Source of the DNA: Saccharicrinis aurantiacus
Lineage (GTDB): Bacteria > Bacteroidota > Bacteroidia > Bacteroidales > Marinilabiliaceae
Assembly (NCBI RefSeq): GCF_001660705.2
Contig: NZ_LYBV02000036.1
Coordinates: 62,001 to 126,000 of the forward strand
Direction of reading: 5' to 3'
Length of the DNA: 64,000 nt
Shown: one piece after another, positions 45,166 through 54,257 of the stretch
How the letters are laid out: each line of letters starts with the position of its first letter
Position numbering within the stretch: the first letter of the stretch is position 1
The notes under the pieces: model-generated
The model's input: the letters and a program-made list of their open reading frames with translations, nothing else
What the model was told of the DNA's origin: nothing
The model's database searches: none
Translations under genes and position numbers: made by a program

Positions 45166-46191
45166 ATGACTCACGAGTTTCAAAAAATACTAAAAGCCTA
45201 TCAGCTGTTTAAATCTCAAAACATAAAATGTGTTTTAGCCACCGTGGTTGCCCTCGACGGCTCATCGTACCGCAAACCAGGGGTGAGTATGCTTATTGCA
45301 CAAAATGATTGCATGGTAGGTGCAGTAAGTGGAGGTTGTGTTGAGAAAGAGGTTTTAAGAGAAGCACAAGAGGTGTTCAAAACTTCAGAACCTAAAATGA
45401 TGACCTACGATGGGCGTTACCGCTTGGGCTGCGAAGGAACTTTATATCTATTGATTGAGCCTTTTACTATTCAGGATGAGGTGTTGCTCTCCATTGAAGC
45501 TCTTATCGTAAATCGAAAACCCTTTGTTATAAAACACTTTTATCAGCGCGAGCTGGCTTCAGTAAATGGATTGAGATCTTTTATTCAAATAGAAGATAGC
45601 CTGCATTGTTTTGATGCAAACTACAATTTTGAGCTTGATGAATATGGCAGTAGTTTGGTGTTAGAGCAAGTTAAAAGTGCCAAGTTTCAGCTCATTATTT
45701 TTGGTTCAGAATATGATGCTGTGGTATTATCAGAGATGGCCAGTAAGTTAGGTTGGGATGTGCTGATAGTGAGCACGCCATTTGATGCCTACTCCCGCAA
45801 TAATTTTCCCGAAGCTACGGATGTGATTCAGGCAACGGGCGAGCAATTTAATGCCGAAATAATAGATGCCAATACCGCGCTTATTCTGATGACGCATAAC
45901 TACGCAAAAGATTTAAGTTACCTGATGGCCATTCAGCACACCAAAGCCTGTTATATTGGTTTATTGGGCTCTGTAGGCCGAAGAGAAAAACTCATCAACG
46001 ATTTTCTGATTCAAACCAATTCCTTGGATGAGGCATTTTTAGATTTATTACATGGCCCTGCCGGATTAAATATTGGTGCAGAAACTCCCGAAGAAATTGC
46101 CTTATCCATCTGTTCAGAAATAGTAGCTGTACAACGAAATAAAAATGCCCATCCCTTAAAAGAATTGATGGGCAATATACATTCAGTTTAG
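45166..46191 (+). CDS. XdhC/CoxF-family molybdenum cofactor maturation protein
   Basis: 341 residues, cytoplasmic. It has the XdhC N-terminal domain (VLATVVALDGSSYRKPGVSMLI and GAVSGGCVEKEVL) and a C-terminal Rossmann-like XdhC domain (LIIFGSEYDAVVLSEMA, LILMTHNYAKDL, YIGLLGSVGRREKL, HGPAGLNIGAETPEEIALSI). XdhC proteins hold and help sulfurate the molybdenum cofactor before insertion into hydroxylases, which fits the enzyme encoded upstream. It ends two bases before the start of the MobA-like gene, so they are co-translated. Confidence 0.93.
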   Translation: MTHEFQKILKAYQLFKSQNIKCVLATVVALDGSSYRKPGVSMLIAQNDCMVGAVSGGCVEKEVLREAQEVFKTSEPKMMTYDGRYRLGCEGTLYLLIEPFTIQDEVLLSIEALIVNRKPFVIKHFYQRELASVNGLRSFIQIEDSLHCFDANYNFELDEYGSSLVLEQVKSAKFQLIIFGSEYDAVVLSEMASKLGWDVLIVSTPFDAYSRNNFPEATDVIQATGEQFNAEIIDANTALILMTHNYAKDLSYLMAIQHTKACYIGLLGSVGRREKLINDFLIQTNSLDEAFLDLLHGPAGLNIGAETPEEIALSICSEIVAVQRNKNAHPLKELMGNIHSV

Positions 46192-46193
46192 CG

Positions 46194-46796
46194 ATGATAA
46201 AGCCCACACAAAATATAGCTTTGATAATATTAGCAGCAGGAAAAGCCCAGAGGATGGGCGAAGCCAAGCAATTGATGCGCTATAAAAACAAAGCACTCAT
46301 TAACCATCAGGTGGATAAAGCCCTTGAGCTAGGGGCTAAGGACGTGTACCTTGTTGTGGGTGCGCATAAAGAGCGTATTGAAAATGCCCTGACAGAACCA
46401 TCGGTTCATATGATTTATAACGAGAATTGGGAGAAGGGAATTGGTGCGTCAATAGCTAAGGCAACGCAGGTAATTTCAGAAATGGATACCTATGATGCTG
46501 TGCTCATTAGCTTGGCCGATCAACCCCTTATTCCCTTGGCACATTATCGAAAGCTATTAATGCAGTTCCAGAGTAATGTTACATCAATAATAGCCACCAA
46601 AGCCGAAGAAAGCATTGGTGTACCTGCTGTGTTTGGTAAAAGGTATTTTTCAGCCTTAATGGATTTACAAGATAATAAAGGGGCAAAAAGCATTATTAGC
46701 TCCAACAAGGATGCTGTTACGCTGGTATATTTAGATAAGGGGTATTTAGATATTGATACTCCTGAGGATTATCGGAACTTATTGCAAAATCAATAG
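46194..46796 (+). CDS. MobA-like molybdopterin nucleotidyltransferase
   Basis: 200 residues with the nucleotidyltransferase signature LAAGKAQRMGEAKQLMRYKNKALI at the N-terminus and LISLADQPLIP in the middle, as in the MobA-like/MocA group that adds CMP (or GMP) to molybdopterin. CMP addition is usual for xanthine dehydrogenase-superfamily hydroxylases, so a MocA-type role is likely here. The C-terminal LDKGYLDIDTPEDYRNL is also typical of the group. It follows the XdhC-like gene with a two-base gap. Confidence 0.9.
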   Translation: MIKPTQNIALIILAAGKAQRMGEAKQLMRYKNKALINHQVDKALELGAKDVYLVVGAHKERIENALTEPSVHMIYNENWEKGIGASIAKATQVISEMDTYDAVLISLADQPLIPLAHYRKLLMQFQSNVTSIIATKAEESIGVPAVFGKRYFSALMDLQDNKGAKSIISSNKDAVTLVYLDKGYLDIDTPEDYRNLLQNQ

Positions 46797-46878
46797 CTTG
46801 TGCAGGTTGCATCATATAAGTACTCATAATTTTAAAATGCTATAACTAATTAATCAGTGTCTTTGTCTATCGGAAACA

Positions 46879-47094
46879 TTGAGTATAATTAACGGGCATG
46901 CTTATGTTGAAGAGCACCGAAAAGAAATGCGTGATAAGGCATTTACCTTACTTAAAGAAGTGGTTGATGAGGTTTATGAATATGGTCGATTTGTTTTCAG
47001 AAACGATGCTGATCATGTGAAAGTTTATGGCAGTAAATACAAAAGAGATAGAGCTGCTGCTTATCAACGTTCAAAAAAAGAAAAACAGGAATAA
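46879..47094 (+). CDS. Small basic protein of 71 residues, unknown
   Basis: Begins at TTG (46879) and is followed closely by a terminator, which supports it as an independent small gene. The protein is helical and charged (EEHRKEMRDKAFTLLKEVVDEVYEYGRF) with a lysine/arginine-rich tail (SKYKRDRAAAYQRSKKEKQE) that could bind nucleic acid. An internal ATG at 46927 would give 55 residues. I recognise no family. Confidence 0.5.
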   Translation: MSIINGHAYVEEHRKEMRDKAFTLLKEVVDEVYEYGRFVFRNDADHVKVYGSKYKRDRAAAYQRSKKEKQE

Positions 47095-47121
47095 ATGAGT
47101 ACTTGTTTTTATAAAGGCATA

Positions 47122-47152
47122 AAGGGTTTCGCACTAGCGGAACCCTTTTTTT
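47122..47152 (+). terminator. Intrinsic terminator after the small basic gene
   Basis: AAGGGTTTCGC pairs with GCGGAACCCTT (one wobble) with loop ACTA, followed by TTTTTTTG. Confidence 0.85.
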
Positions 47153-47300
47153 GTGATTTGTATTTTTACCTTAGAATTTACATCATTATAAAAATGCAGA
47201 ATTTTAATCTCAATCTCTATATTTTTTAAGGTATAAGTTAAGCGTGTAAGAAGTATGCTTGTTACCTCAGAATAGTCAGACATTGGCTTTAGTTCGTTTT

Positions 47301-47708
47301 TTACTCGTTTAATAATTTCTGACCAACTGCGCCAACAATAAAGAAAGTAAAACAGCTAGTAAAGAATAGAATTATTTGAGTAATATGCAATCCTAAAGAA
47401 GTGGAGTCACTTGTTAAGTTAAGAACCAGTACAATTGAAGATGGTACAAGTCCAAAAATAATAATTATTGAGATTGTTAATGCAACTAACTGCCATCTTG
47501 TTTTTGAATTTGAATTTGATATCCCAGATGAGAATTTTACTACAGATTGTCCAAAAAGGATAAGTGAAATTATAGACCACTCGGTGTTAAAAAAGAGAGA
47601 TTTAAAGTTGCCTTCATAGCTCCTGACGATGAGTAATATAATAATCGGCAAGAGTGTGAATAAAAATTCAGAAGTAAGAATATATTTTACTGTTTTATCA
47701 AGTTTCAT
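47301..47708 (-). CDS. Four-helix membrane protein, unknown
   Basis: 135 residues with four hydrophobic segments: about 10-30 (YILTSEFLFTLLPIIILLIV), 45-60, 72-98 (rich in Ile/Val) and 108-130. No motif is recognised. Its start overlaps the stop of the upstream gene by four bases (ATGA), so the pair is translationally coupled and the products probably work together. The 150-odd bases downstream hold no clear terminator. Confidence 0.65.
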   Translation of the reverse strand: MKLDKTVKYILTSEFLFTLLPIIILLIVRSYEGNFKSLFFNTEWSIISLILFGQSVVKFSSGISNSNSKTRWQLVALTISIIIIFGLVPSSIVLVLNLTSDSTSLGLHITQIILFFTSCFTFFIVGAVGQKLLNE

Positions 47709-48574
47709 AATTTACTATTGTGAATGACATCCAACACTTCCAAAATTTCTAGTTTTTCCGAAATTAAATAACGGTTTCTGTTATACTTTGAGGTTTGCCG
47801 AACTAATACTTTTAATGAATCACCAGGCACTACAACAATTTGTCCTGCATGAAATTTTTTTATCCATTTTTCATCAAGTATTTTAACGGATATTGCTTTT
47901 TTTCCAAGTTTAAATCCCCATGCCGAGTCCCCAAGAAAATCAGGCTTTTTTATTAAGTAAAATAAGGTAGAGTCATTAATGATTTTATCCTCAGTTAAGG
48001 AGTCTTCAACGGCTTCAATATCAATTTTTGGTGTGCCTGTTTTTATTCCCTTAACTTCGTTTCTGTTGCTTTTAAGTTCATATGATTCATGTTGACTTAG
48101 CTTTTCGGTTGAGTCATTTATGTTGTTTATTACTTTTGCTAGTTTTAAAATATCAGGCTTTGAATAATTAAATGTTTTTGCTATTTCTGTTTCTTCAGCT
48201 ATTTCTTCAATTCTAGTTTTAAGGATATCTAAATCTTCAACACTAGATTTTTCATCTGCAAGAAATTTTAATGATTCAGCACGAGAATTTTCAACAAATT
48301 CTTCTATTTTTTCTTCATTATGAGCATCATCAATAGCACCCTCTTCACTAACTATTAGTCTATCATAGAATTTACCTATTAAAGACCCTTTTTCTATATC
48401 ATCTAGTATAATATTAGATTTTATTTTCGAATTTACACTCTCAGAAATTAGATGATCTAAACCCTTAAGACCTTCTATAATCTCTGCAAATGAAATAAAT
48501 AACCGGCTTGGGTCGACTGTTTCTCTTTTGAAGTCCAACCTTATTTCGAACTTACTCTCAATTGTTTTTTTCAT
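47705..48574 (-). CDS. Cytoplasmic protein of 289 residues, unknown
   Basis: No signal peptide or membrane segment. The N-terminal ~50 residues look mixed alpha/beta (FEIRLDFKRETVDPSRLF). Residues 60-170 are acidic and helical, possibly coiled coil (EEKIEEFVENSRAESLKFLADE). The C-terminal ~90 residues are beta-like (WGFKLGKKAISVKILDEKW, AGQIVVVPGDSLKVLVRQTS). It is coupled by ATGA overlap to the four-helix membrane protein. I do not recognise the family. The 21-bp tandem array lies just upstream of its start. Confidence 0.65.
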   Translation of the reverse strand: MKKTIESKFEIRLDFKRETVDPSRLFISFAEIIEGLKGLDHLISESVNSKIKSNIILDDIEKGSLIGKFYDRLIVSEEGAIDDAHNEEKIEEFVENSRAESLKFLADEKSSVEDLDILKTRIEEIAEETEIAKTFNYSKPDILKLAKVINNINDSTEKLSQHESYELKSNRNEVKGIKTGTPKIDIEAVEDSLTEDKIINDSTLFYLIKKPDFLGDSAWGFKLGKKAISVKILDEKWIKKFHAGQIVVVPGDSLKVLVRQTSKYNRNRYLISEKLEILEVLDVIHNSKL

Positions 48575-48926
48575 TGGTAGATTTTTAGGTTTTGTGAAAA
48601 ATGAGCAAACAAATATAAATCTTTTCAGGACTATGTACTCATTTTTAATGAGTCTAGTCTTTTTAGTACATGATTTTCTGATATGAAAATGTTTTACTCA
48701 TCGATAAAAATCACGAAAACCATCATCTTATTATGAATCTCGCTAGCGAGATTGGGTATCCTTGATGCGAGATTCACCTTCGGAGGTGCGAGATCGCCTT
48801 ACCTGCATGCGAGATTCATGAAGTACCCATGCGAGATTGGCTTCCCCCTATGCGAGATTCACTTCCCTTAGTGCGAGATTGACTTTTTGGGCGTGAGATC
48901 GCCAGCCCATAAGGGCTGTAGCACAC
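48575..48926. other. Intergenic region with a 21-bp tandem array
   Basis: 352 bases between the 5' end of the unknown gene pair and the 3' end of oxyR. The oxyR-proximal half is the tandem array described separately; the rest is AT-rich leader. Confidence 0.6.
48746..48900. repeat. Tandem array, period 21 bp, eight units
   Basis: The core GCGAGATT (or GCGAGATC) starts at 48746, 48767, 48788, 48809, 48831, 48852 and 48873, with a degenerate last unit near 48893. Spacing is 20-22 bases, nearly always 21. The 13 bases between cores vary but often contain CTTCCC or CCTT. It lies directly after the oxyR stop codon (minus strand). Confidence 0.85.
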
Positions 48927-49850
48927 CTACAATTTAATCGAAAACTTCTTCAAGCGTTCATCTAACATGTGGTGCGGTATAATATCTTTAACGCTATCGG
49001 CCACAGCATTAATTAATCGTTCTTTAATAAAGTCTTTTTTAATTACGATGGAAACTTCGCGTATGGCCGGAGGATTTGATATTTCGCGCACGTTTTCCCA
49101 TTGTTTTTCGTTTAACGAATCGAGGTGTAGCTCGGGTATTACCGTATATCCGCCATTATTATCAACAATGCGGATGAGAGTATCTATGCTTCCGGCCTCA
49201 AAGGTTTGGTTATAGGGCATGGTTTTTAGGCAGAAATTAAAAATTTGATCGCGCAGGCAATGCCCTTCGCCCAATACCCAAAGGTTTTCTTGGGGCATAT
49301 TATCTGCCGTTAAAGTTTGATTTCGCAATGGATGATCCTTGGCAAAATAAGCCACAAATGGCTCGTAATATAAAGGTATCTCAAAAAAATCGGATTCATC
49401 TAATGGGGTGGCGGCAATAAAAAAATCAATCTCATCGCGCTTTAACGCAGCAATAGAACTGGCCGTGGTAAGTTCTGATATGGATAATTGCACATCCTTG
49501 TAATTGGTATTAAACTCGCCAATAAGGTGTGGCACAAGGTAAGGCGCAAGCGTTGGTATTACACCAATATGCAAGGGGCCCGATAATAATTGCGTTTCGT
49601 CGCTCACAATATTTTTCACTTTTCGCATCTCACGCAAAGTGTTTTCGGCCTGCAGAATTATGCGTTCGCCCATTTTGGTGGGCTCCACCGGATGTTTCGA
49701 TCGGTCGAAGATGGCCACATCCAATTCTTCCTCCAATTTCTTTATCATCATGCTTAAAGTAGGCTGCGTAACGCCACATTCTTTAGAGGCAGTTACAAAA
49801 TGACGAAATTTATTTACGGCTACAATGTATTCTAATTGCTGTATAGTCAT
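48927..49850 (-). CDS. oxyR: Hydrogen peroxide-sensing LysR-type regulator OxyR
   Basis: 307 residues. The N-terminal LysR helix-turn-helix (about 1-60: QQLEYIVAVNKFRHFVTASKECGVTQPTLSMMIKKLE) is followed by a substrate-binding-like domain with the redox pair Cys198 and Cys207 in GHCLRDQIFNFC, which matches the peroxide-sensing cysteines of E. coli OxyR. On oxidation it activates peroxide-defence genes. It is divergent from ahpC, 297 bases away, and a near-palindrome lies just upstream of its start. The assignment is strong because of both the cysteines and the neighbours. Confidence 0.94.
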   Translation of the reverse strand: MTIQQLEYIVAVNKFRHFVTASKECGVTQPTLSMMIKKLEEELDVAIFDRSKHPVEPTKMGERIILQAENTLREMRKVKNIVSDETQLLSGPLHIGVIPTLAPYLVPHLIGEFNTNYKDVQLSISELTTASSIAALKRDEIDFFIAATPLDESDFFEIPLYYEPFVAYFAKDHPLRNQTLTADNMPQENLWVLGEGHCLRDQIFNFCLKTMPYNQTFEAGSIDTLIRIVDNNGGYTVIPELHLDSLNEKQWENVREISNPPAIREVSIVIKKDFIKERLINAVADSVKDIIPHHMLDERLKKFSIKL

Positions 49851-49872
49851 GATAATGTGGAGTTATAAATTA

Positions 49873-49892
49873 TATCTATGCAAATATAGATA
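49873..49892. promoter_or_regulatory. Candidate OxyR operator
   Basis: TATCTAT-N6-ATAGATA, a perfect 7-bp inverted repeat centred about 33 bases upstream of the oxyR start in the oxyR-ahpC divergent region. LysR-type sites are commonly T-N11-A dyads; ATAG/CTAT half-sites also occur in known OxyR sites. Not tested. Confidence 0.4.
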
Positions 49893-50147
49893 ATATCTGT
49901 TTGATTGATACTTGAAAGAGCAATATGTTTGTATCAGAAATTTAGAAACAGCTTAAGATTTGTTTTTAGGAATTATTGAAGTCTATTTCTTAATCAAATT
50001 AAGGCATTTTTGAGGTGCATAGCCTTAGCTACGTACCGATAAAATAACAATAATTTGATAAGAAAGAGGACCAATAAAACTGAAAGATAAATATTAAGAA
50101 GTTTCTCAAACAAGAACAAATAATATAAATACTTAAAACATAAAATT

Positions 50148-50711
50148 ATGTCACAAATTGGTAATCAAGTAGTAGATTTTGAAGTACAAGCATTCGTAAA
50201 CAATCAATTCGAAACAGTAAAAAAAGAAGACGTATTAGGAAAATGGTCAGTGTTTTTCTTTTACCCAGCCGATTTTACTTTTGTTTGTCCAACTGAGTTA
50301 GAAGATTTAGCGAACTCATACGATGAGTTTAAAGCAACAGGTGCTGAAATTTACTCTGTATCAACCGATACACATTTTGTACACAAGGCATGGCACGATA
50401 CTTCGGAGACTATCAAAAAAATTAATTACCCAATGCTTGCCGATCCAACAGGCGTTTTATCACGAGGATTTGATGTGATGATTGAAGAAGCTGGTTTAGC
50501 TGAGCGTGGTACTTTTATTGTGAACCCTGAGGGCGAAATAGTATCGTACGAAGTAGTAGCTGGTAACGTGGGTCGTAATGCCGATGAGTTATTACGTAAG
50601 CTAAAAGCTTTACAATTTGTAGCGGCTAACCCAGCTGAGGTTTGTCCTGCTAAATGGAAAGAAGGAAACGAAACCTTAAAGCCAAGTATTGATTTAGTTG
50701 GTGTGATTTAA
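50148..50711 (+). CDS. ahpC: Alkyl hydroperoxide reductase peroxiredoxin subunit AhpC
   Basis: 187 residues, a typical 2-Cys peroxiredoxin. The peroxidatic Cys47 is in FYPADFTFVCPTE and the resolving Cys166 in EVCPAKW; GTFIVNPEGEI and the C-terminal arm complete the AhpC/Prx1 fold. It reduces hydrogen peroxide and organic peroxides, recycled by AhpF encoded about 930 bases downstream. It is divergent from oxyR and most likely under its control. Confidence 0.97.
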   Translation: MSQIGNQVVDFEVQAFVNNQFETVKKEDVLGKWSVFFFYPADFTFVCPTELEDLANSYDEFKATGAEIYSVSTDTHFVHKAWHDTSETIKKINYPMLADPTGVLSRGFDVMIEEAGLAERGTFIVNPEGEIVSYEVVAGNVGRNADELLRKLKALQFVAANPAEVCPAKWKEGNETLKPSIDLVGVI

Positions 50712-50737
50712 TCAACTAGAGAGAAGATTTTAGCTAA

Positions 50738-50815
50738 GCGCCTTGAGATCGCCGCGTTCTTCTCGATGACGCAATGCCGTAAGCGACACGTCATTCCGAG
50801 GAACGAAGGAATCTC
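50738..50815. repeat. CCTTGAGATCGCC/GATGACGCAAT element
   Basis: GCGCCTTGAGATCGCC followed by CTCGATGACGCAAT and ACGTCATTCCGAGGAACGAAG. Shorter copies lie at 51171-51205 and 51507-51545. Confidence 0.65.
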
Positions 50816-50859
50816 AAGTAGAGCTGTAAAGCACATTATTAATTGATAATTATAAATTG

Positions 50860-51050
50860 CTCAAGCCGCAGGGCTTCTACTTTTTGCTACAGCCCAAAAA
50901 GTAGACAAAAAGCCCGTCGGCTGCTTTTTAAAAAGTCTGCTTAATTTAAAACGCTTTAAGTGCGGCTGGGTGATCTTCGGGTCAAGCCCTCAGCTTCCCA
51001 GTCTTACTAAAAGGCGTATTAAAATAAGCATCCATTTAAAAAGAGGCCAC
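50860..51050 (-). repeat. Intergenic repeat R1, copy 4 (inverted)
   Basis: Read on the minus strand it begins GTGGCCTCTTT and contains TAGTAAGACTGGGAAGCTGAG and GATCACCCAGCCGCACTTAA, then a CTACTTTTT-GGGCTGTAGC-AAAAAGTAG hairpin in place of the CTTCTG...GAAG one. Confidence 0.75.
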
Positions 51051-51115
51051 TCAACCATGGCGAAAAAGGTAGATGCAAAAAGATAACAGTACCTGAATTG
51101 TAAATTGTCGGTTTT

Positions 51116-51205
51116 GAGCAGACAGCCCAATACAAAATGAATAAAGAATACAGATAATAGGCTAACAAAAGGTGCCTTGAGATGGCCACGTCCCTCGCCA
51201 TGACG
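51116..51205. repeat. 90-bp direct repeat, first copy
   Basis: From GAGCAGACAGCCCAATACAA to CATGACG; matches 51453-51541 almost base for base. R1 copy 3 lies between the two copies. Confidence 0.8.
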
Positions 51206-51249
51206 AGGCGCACAATGAGAAATCTTAAGAATAAGCGCCTCGGATAGGC

Positions 51250-51480
51250 GGCCTCTTTACAAAGAGCTTTTGTTTTATTGAAAGCTTTAGTAAGACCAGG
51301 AAGTTGAGAGCTTTGCTCGAAAATCACCTGGCCGCACTTAAGCTTTCCATAAATAAGAAAGTTTTTTGGAAAGCAGCCTTGATGTTTTTTGCTTCCGTTT
51401 TTTATATCAAGATAAAAAATGAAGTCAGGCCTACCTGCCGGTAGGCAGGTTTGGGCAGACAGCCCAATACAAAACGAATA
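51250..51480 (+). repeat. Intergenic repeat R1, copy 3
   Basis: GGCCTCTTTAC, AGTAAGACCAGGAAGTTGAG and CGAAAATCACCTGGCCGCAC as in copy 1, with an extra palindromic insert (CCTACCTGCCGGTAGG) near 51430-51446. Confidence 0.85.
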
Positions 51481-51541
51481 AAGAATCCAGATAATAGGCC
51501 AATAAAGGCGCCTTGAGATCGCCACGTGCCTCGCGATGACG
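51453..51541. repeat. 90-bp direct repeat, second copy
   Basis: From GGGCAGACAGCCCAATACAA to GATGACG, 337 bases after the first copy at 51116. Confidence 0.8.
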
Positions 51542-51643
51542 CAATATTCTAAGAAATATAGCGTGAAAATATACGAGATAGTGACTATGCTAATCAGTCT
51601 AAGATCTATTATCTAACATCTAATAATAAAAAAATAAAAGATC

Positions 51644-53206
51644 ATGTTGGAACAAGCAATGAAAGACCAAGTTATAAGCGTATTCTCTAATTTAGAACAA
51701 CACTATACGCTTAAGGTAGAAGTATCAGAATCGCATAAAAGTAAAACTGAATTGCTGCAGTTATTAGAAGATGTAGCATCGTGTTCTGATAAAATTACAC
51801 TTGAAGTAGAAGCCGGTTCTGCCTTAGAATTTACCATTCTTAAAAATAACGAGGACACAAACATTGCTTTTAGAGCCGTTCCAACAGGTCATGAGTTTAC
51901 CACATTATTGCTGGCTATTTTAAATTTAGATGGCAAGGGAAAAAATATTCCGGATACCGCTATTATTGATAAAATAAAGCAGATTAATGTTCCCGTTCAG
52001 CTTAAAAGTTATATTTCGCTTACCTGTACCAATTGTCCTGAGGTAGTGCAAGCCTTAAATTTAATTACGCTTTTTAACCCCAATGTACAACATCAAATTA
52101 TTGATGGCGCCATTAATAAGGATGAGGTTGATGCCTTAAATATTCAGGCGGTACCTAGTGTTTATGCCAATGGCGAGGCGCTTCATGTGGGGCGTGCTTC
52201 TTTGGGCGAATTGTTATCAAAACTTGAAAAACAGTTGGGTGTAAGTGGTAATGTAACAGCTCAGGGAGCTACTAAAAACTACGATGTAGTGGTGGTTGGC
52301 GGAGGTCCTGCCGGAGTTTCTTCGGCGGTTTACTCGGCGCGTAAGGGCTTTAAAGTGGCTATTGTTGCTGAGAAAGTGGGCGGACAAGTAACTGAAACTG
52401 TTTCTATTGAGAATATGATTTCGGTGCCCAAAACAACGGGAGCAGAGTTATCGGCCAATTTAATGAAGCATTTACAAGATTATCCCATCGATGTACTAGA
52501 AAACAGAATGGTGGAATCAGTAAAGCTAGAGAATGGTATTAAGAAATTAAGCACTTCGTTGGGCGAAAAAATTGAAACGCCGGCATTAATTATTGCCACT
52601 GGTGCGAGCTGGAGAAAGTTAGGCGTTCCGGGCGAATCGGAATACATTGGCGCTGGAGTAGCCTTTTGTACCCATTGCGATGGTCCTTTTTATAAGGATA
52701 AAAAAGTAGTGGTTGTGGGTGGAGGCAACTCAGGATTGGAGGCCGCCATTGATTTATCGGCCATAGCCAAAGAAGTTACCGTGCTCGAATTTATGGATAC
52801 CCTAAAGGGCGATCAGGTGCTACAAGATAAATTAAGCACCCTGCCGAATGTAAAAATTATTACCAATGCCCAAACACTTGCCGTTGATGGCGATGGCGCT
52901 AAGGTAACGGGTATTAAATATAAAGATAGAGTGAGCGAGCAAGAGCACGAAATAATTACCGATGGTATTTTTGTGCAAATAGGTTTAAAAGCCAATAGTG
53001 GCGCCTTTGCCGATGTGGTGGAGACCAACAGAATGGGCGAAATATTGATTGATGCCACTTGTCGAACTAATGTTGCAGGGGTATATGCTGCTGGCGATGT
53101 TTCGGTGGTGCCTTACAAACAAATTGTAATTGCCATGGGCGAGGGCTCAAAGGCGGCATTATCGGCCTTCGAAGATCAGATAAAAGGTTTGCAGTTGGCA
53201 GGCTAA
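51644..53206 (+). CDS. ahpF: Alkyl hydroperoxide reductase flavoprotein subunit AhpF
   Basis: 520 residues. The N-terminal glutaredoxin-like double domain (about 1-200) carries the CTNC pair Cys128/Cys131. The thioredoxin reductase-like part binds FAD ([18 protein letters not shown]) and NADH ([17 protein letters not shown]), with the active-site CTHC pair Cys342/Cys345 and the C-terminal [15 protein letters not shown]. It passes electrons from NADH to AhpC. Length and domain order are standard. A terminator follows the gene. Confidence 0.97.
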   Translation: MLEQAMKDQVISVFSNLEQHYTLKVEVSESHKSKTELLQLLEDVASCSDKITLEVEAGSALEFTILKNNEDTNIAFRAVPTGHEFTTLLLAILNLDGKGKNIPDTAIIDKIKQINVPVQLKSYISLTCTNCPEVVQALNLITLFNPNVQHQIIDGAINKDEVDALNIQAVPSVYANGEALHVGRASLGELLSKLEKQLGVSGNVTAQGATKNYDVVVVGGGPAGVSSAVYSARKGFKVAIVAEKVGGQVTETVSIENMISVPKTTGAELSANLMKHLQDYPIDVLENRMVESVKLENGIKKLSTSLGEKIETPALIIATGASWRKLGVPGESEYIGAGVAFCTHCDGPFYKDKKVVVVGGGNSGLEAAIDLSAIAKEVTVLEFMDTLKGDQVLQDKLSTLPNVKIITNAQTLAVDGDGAKVTGIKYKDRVSEQEHEIITDGIFVQIGLKANSGAFADVVETNRMGEILIDATCRTNVAGVYAAGDVSVVPYKQIVIAMGEGSKAALSAFEDQIKGLQLAG

Positions 53207-53229
53207 ATTATTATAAGATAAATAACAGA

Positions 53230-53261
53230 AGTCAGTATTATTCGGTAGTACTGACTTTTTT
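53230..53261 (+). terminator. Intrinsic terminator after ahpF
   Basis: GTCAGTA pairs with TACTGAC around an 11-base loop, followed by TTTTTT. Confidence 0.8.
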
Positions 53262-53312
53262 GGTTTTGAACATATTGTAGTACTTTCGCATCTTAATACA
53301 AAGGAATTATAG

Positions 53313-54254
53313 ATGTTAGAAGGCTTAGAGGGATTAGATGCATTAAAACTAAATTTTAACCAGGGCGGTTTACACGCCTTAAATTTCACCTTATTTTTTG
53401 TGATGTTTGGTGTGGCGCTCGATATAAAACCAGCGCAGTTAAAGTTAGTTTTCACCAAGCCCAAAGCTACCTTAGTAGGATTAACAGCTCAGTTTTTAGT
53501 GTTGCCAGCAATTACTTTTTTACTGGTATGGTTATTCAATGCCTATTTATCAACAGGGATTGCGTTGGGCATGATATTGGTTTCGGCCTGCCCTGGCGGA
53601 AATATCTCTAATTTTGTATCGAGCTTAGCCAAAGGAAATGCTGCCTTATCAGTTAGCCTAACTGCCATTGCTACCATATTAGCTACTTTTTTAACGCCCC
53701 TAAATTTTGAGATTTGGGGCAGCATGTATAGCAATGCCAACCCATTGCTTGTGCCCATCGAGATTGATTCTTTTGATATGTTTAAAACCTTATTACTACT
53801 ATCGGGATTACCCATTATTTTAGGCATACTGTTCAATCACAGATTCAAAAACATTACTGAAAAAATCAAGAAACCCATAAAGATCATCTCCATTGTAATA
53901 TTTGCATTTTATGTGATTATTGCCTTTTCTGCCAATTTTGAACATTTCATTAAGGCCATTAAATATGTCTTTATTTTGGTTTTAATTCACAATATTATTG
54001 CCTTATCTATAGGGTATTATATGGCTTCTCTATTTAAAGTAGGCCGAAAAAACAGAAGAACCATCACCATTGAAACGGGCATACAAAATAGTGGGTTGGC
54101 CTTGGTATTGATTTTTAACCCGAAGATATTTTCGCCCGAACTAGGCACTGGTGGTATGGCTATTATTGCCGGATGGTGGGGGATATGGCATATCTTGTCG
54201 GGTCTGTTATTAGCCAATAGATGGTCGAAAAGAATATTACCAGAAGATAACTAA
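53313..54254 (+). CDS. Bile acid:sodium symporter (BASS/SBF) family transporter
   Basis: 313 residues with about nine or ten transmembrane segments. The family core VSACPGGNISNFVSSLAKGNAALSVSLTAIAT (sodium-site region) and the later IETGIQNSGLALVL motif are typical of the BASS family, which carries organic anions with sodium. The substrate is unknown; bacterial members move pantoate, glycolate, pyruvate and similar acids. A weak promoter (TTG-N18-TACTTTCG) ends at 53288. The acetyltransferase gene begins three bases after its stop. Confidence 0.92.
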   Translation: MLEGLEGLDALKLNFNQGGLHALNFTLFFVMFGVALDIKPAQLKLVFTKPKATLVGLTAQFLVLPAITFLLVWLFNAYLSTGIALGMILVSACPGGNISNFVSSLAKGNAALSVSLTAIATILATFLTPLNFEIWGSMYSNANPLLVPIEIDSFDMFKTLLLLSGLPIILGILFNHRFKNITEKIKKPIKIISIVIFAFYVIIAFSANFEHFIKAIKYVFILVLIHNIIALSIGYYMASLFKVGRKNRRTITIETGIQNSGLALVLIFNPKIFSPELGTGGMAIIAGWWGIWHILSGLLLANRWSKRILPEDN

Positions 54255-54257
54255 GTT

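Larger units (their letters stand above)
50712..51643. other. 930-base repeat-filled gap between ahpC and ahpF
   Basis: Holds two R1 copies in opposite orientation, three copies of a CCTTGAGATCGCC element, a 90-bp direct repeat, and a short palindromic CCTACC-TGCC-GGTAGG. A 168-codon minus-strand ORF across it is repeat-derived. In many bacteria ahpC and ahpF are adjacent, so this looks like an insertion. Confidence 0.75.

Noticed and set aside
45027-45212. ORF of 61 codons before the XdhC-like gene
   Set aside because: It is derived from repeat R1 copy 2 and overlaps the real start of the XdhC-like gene.
48746-48900. CRISPR array
   Set aside because: Conserved cores are only about 8-10 bases and the period is 21 bases, too short for repeats plus spacers; no cas genes are present.
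51019-51525. ORF of 168 codons on the minus strand between ahpC and ahpF
   Set aside because: It lies entirely over intergenic repeats, with biased low-complexity translation and no recognisable motif.
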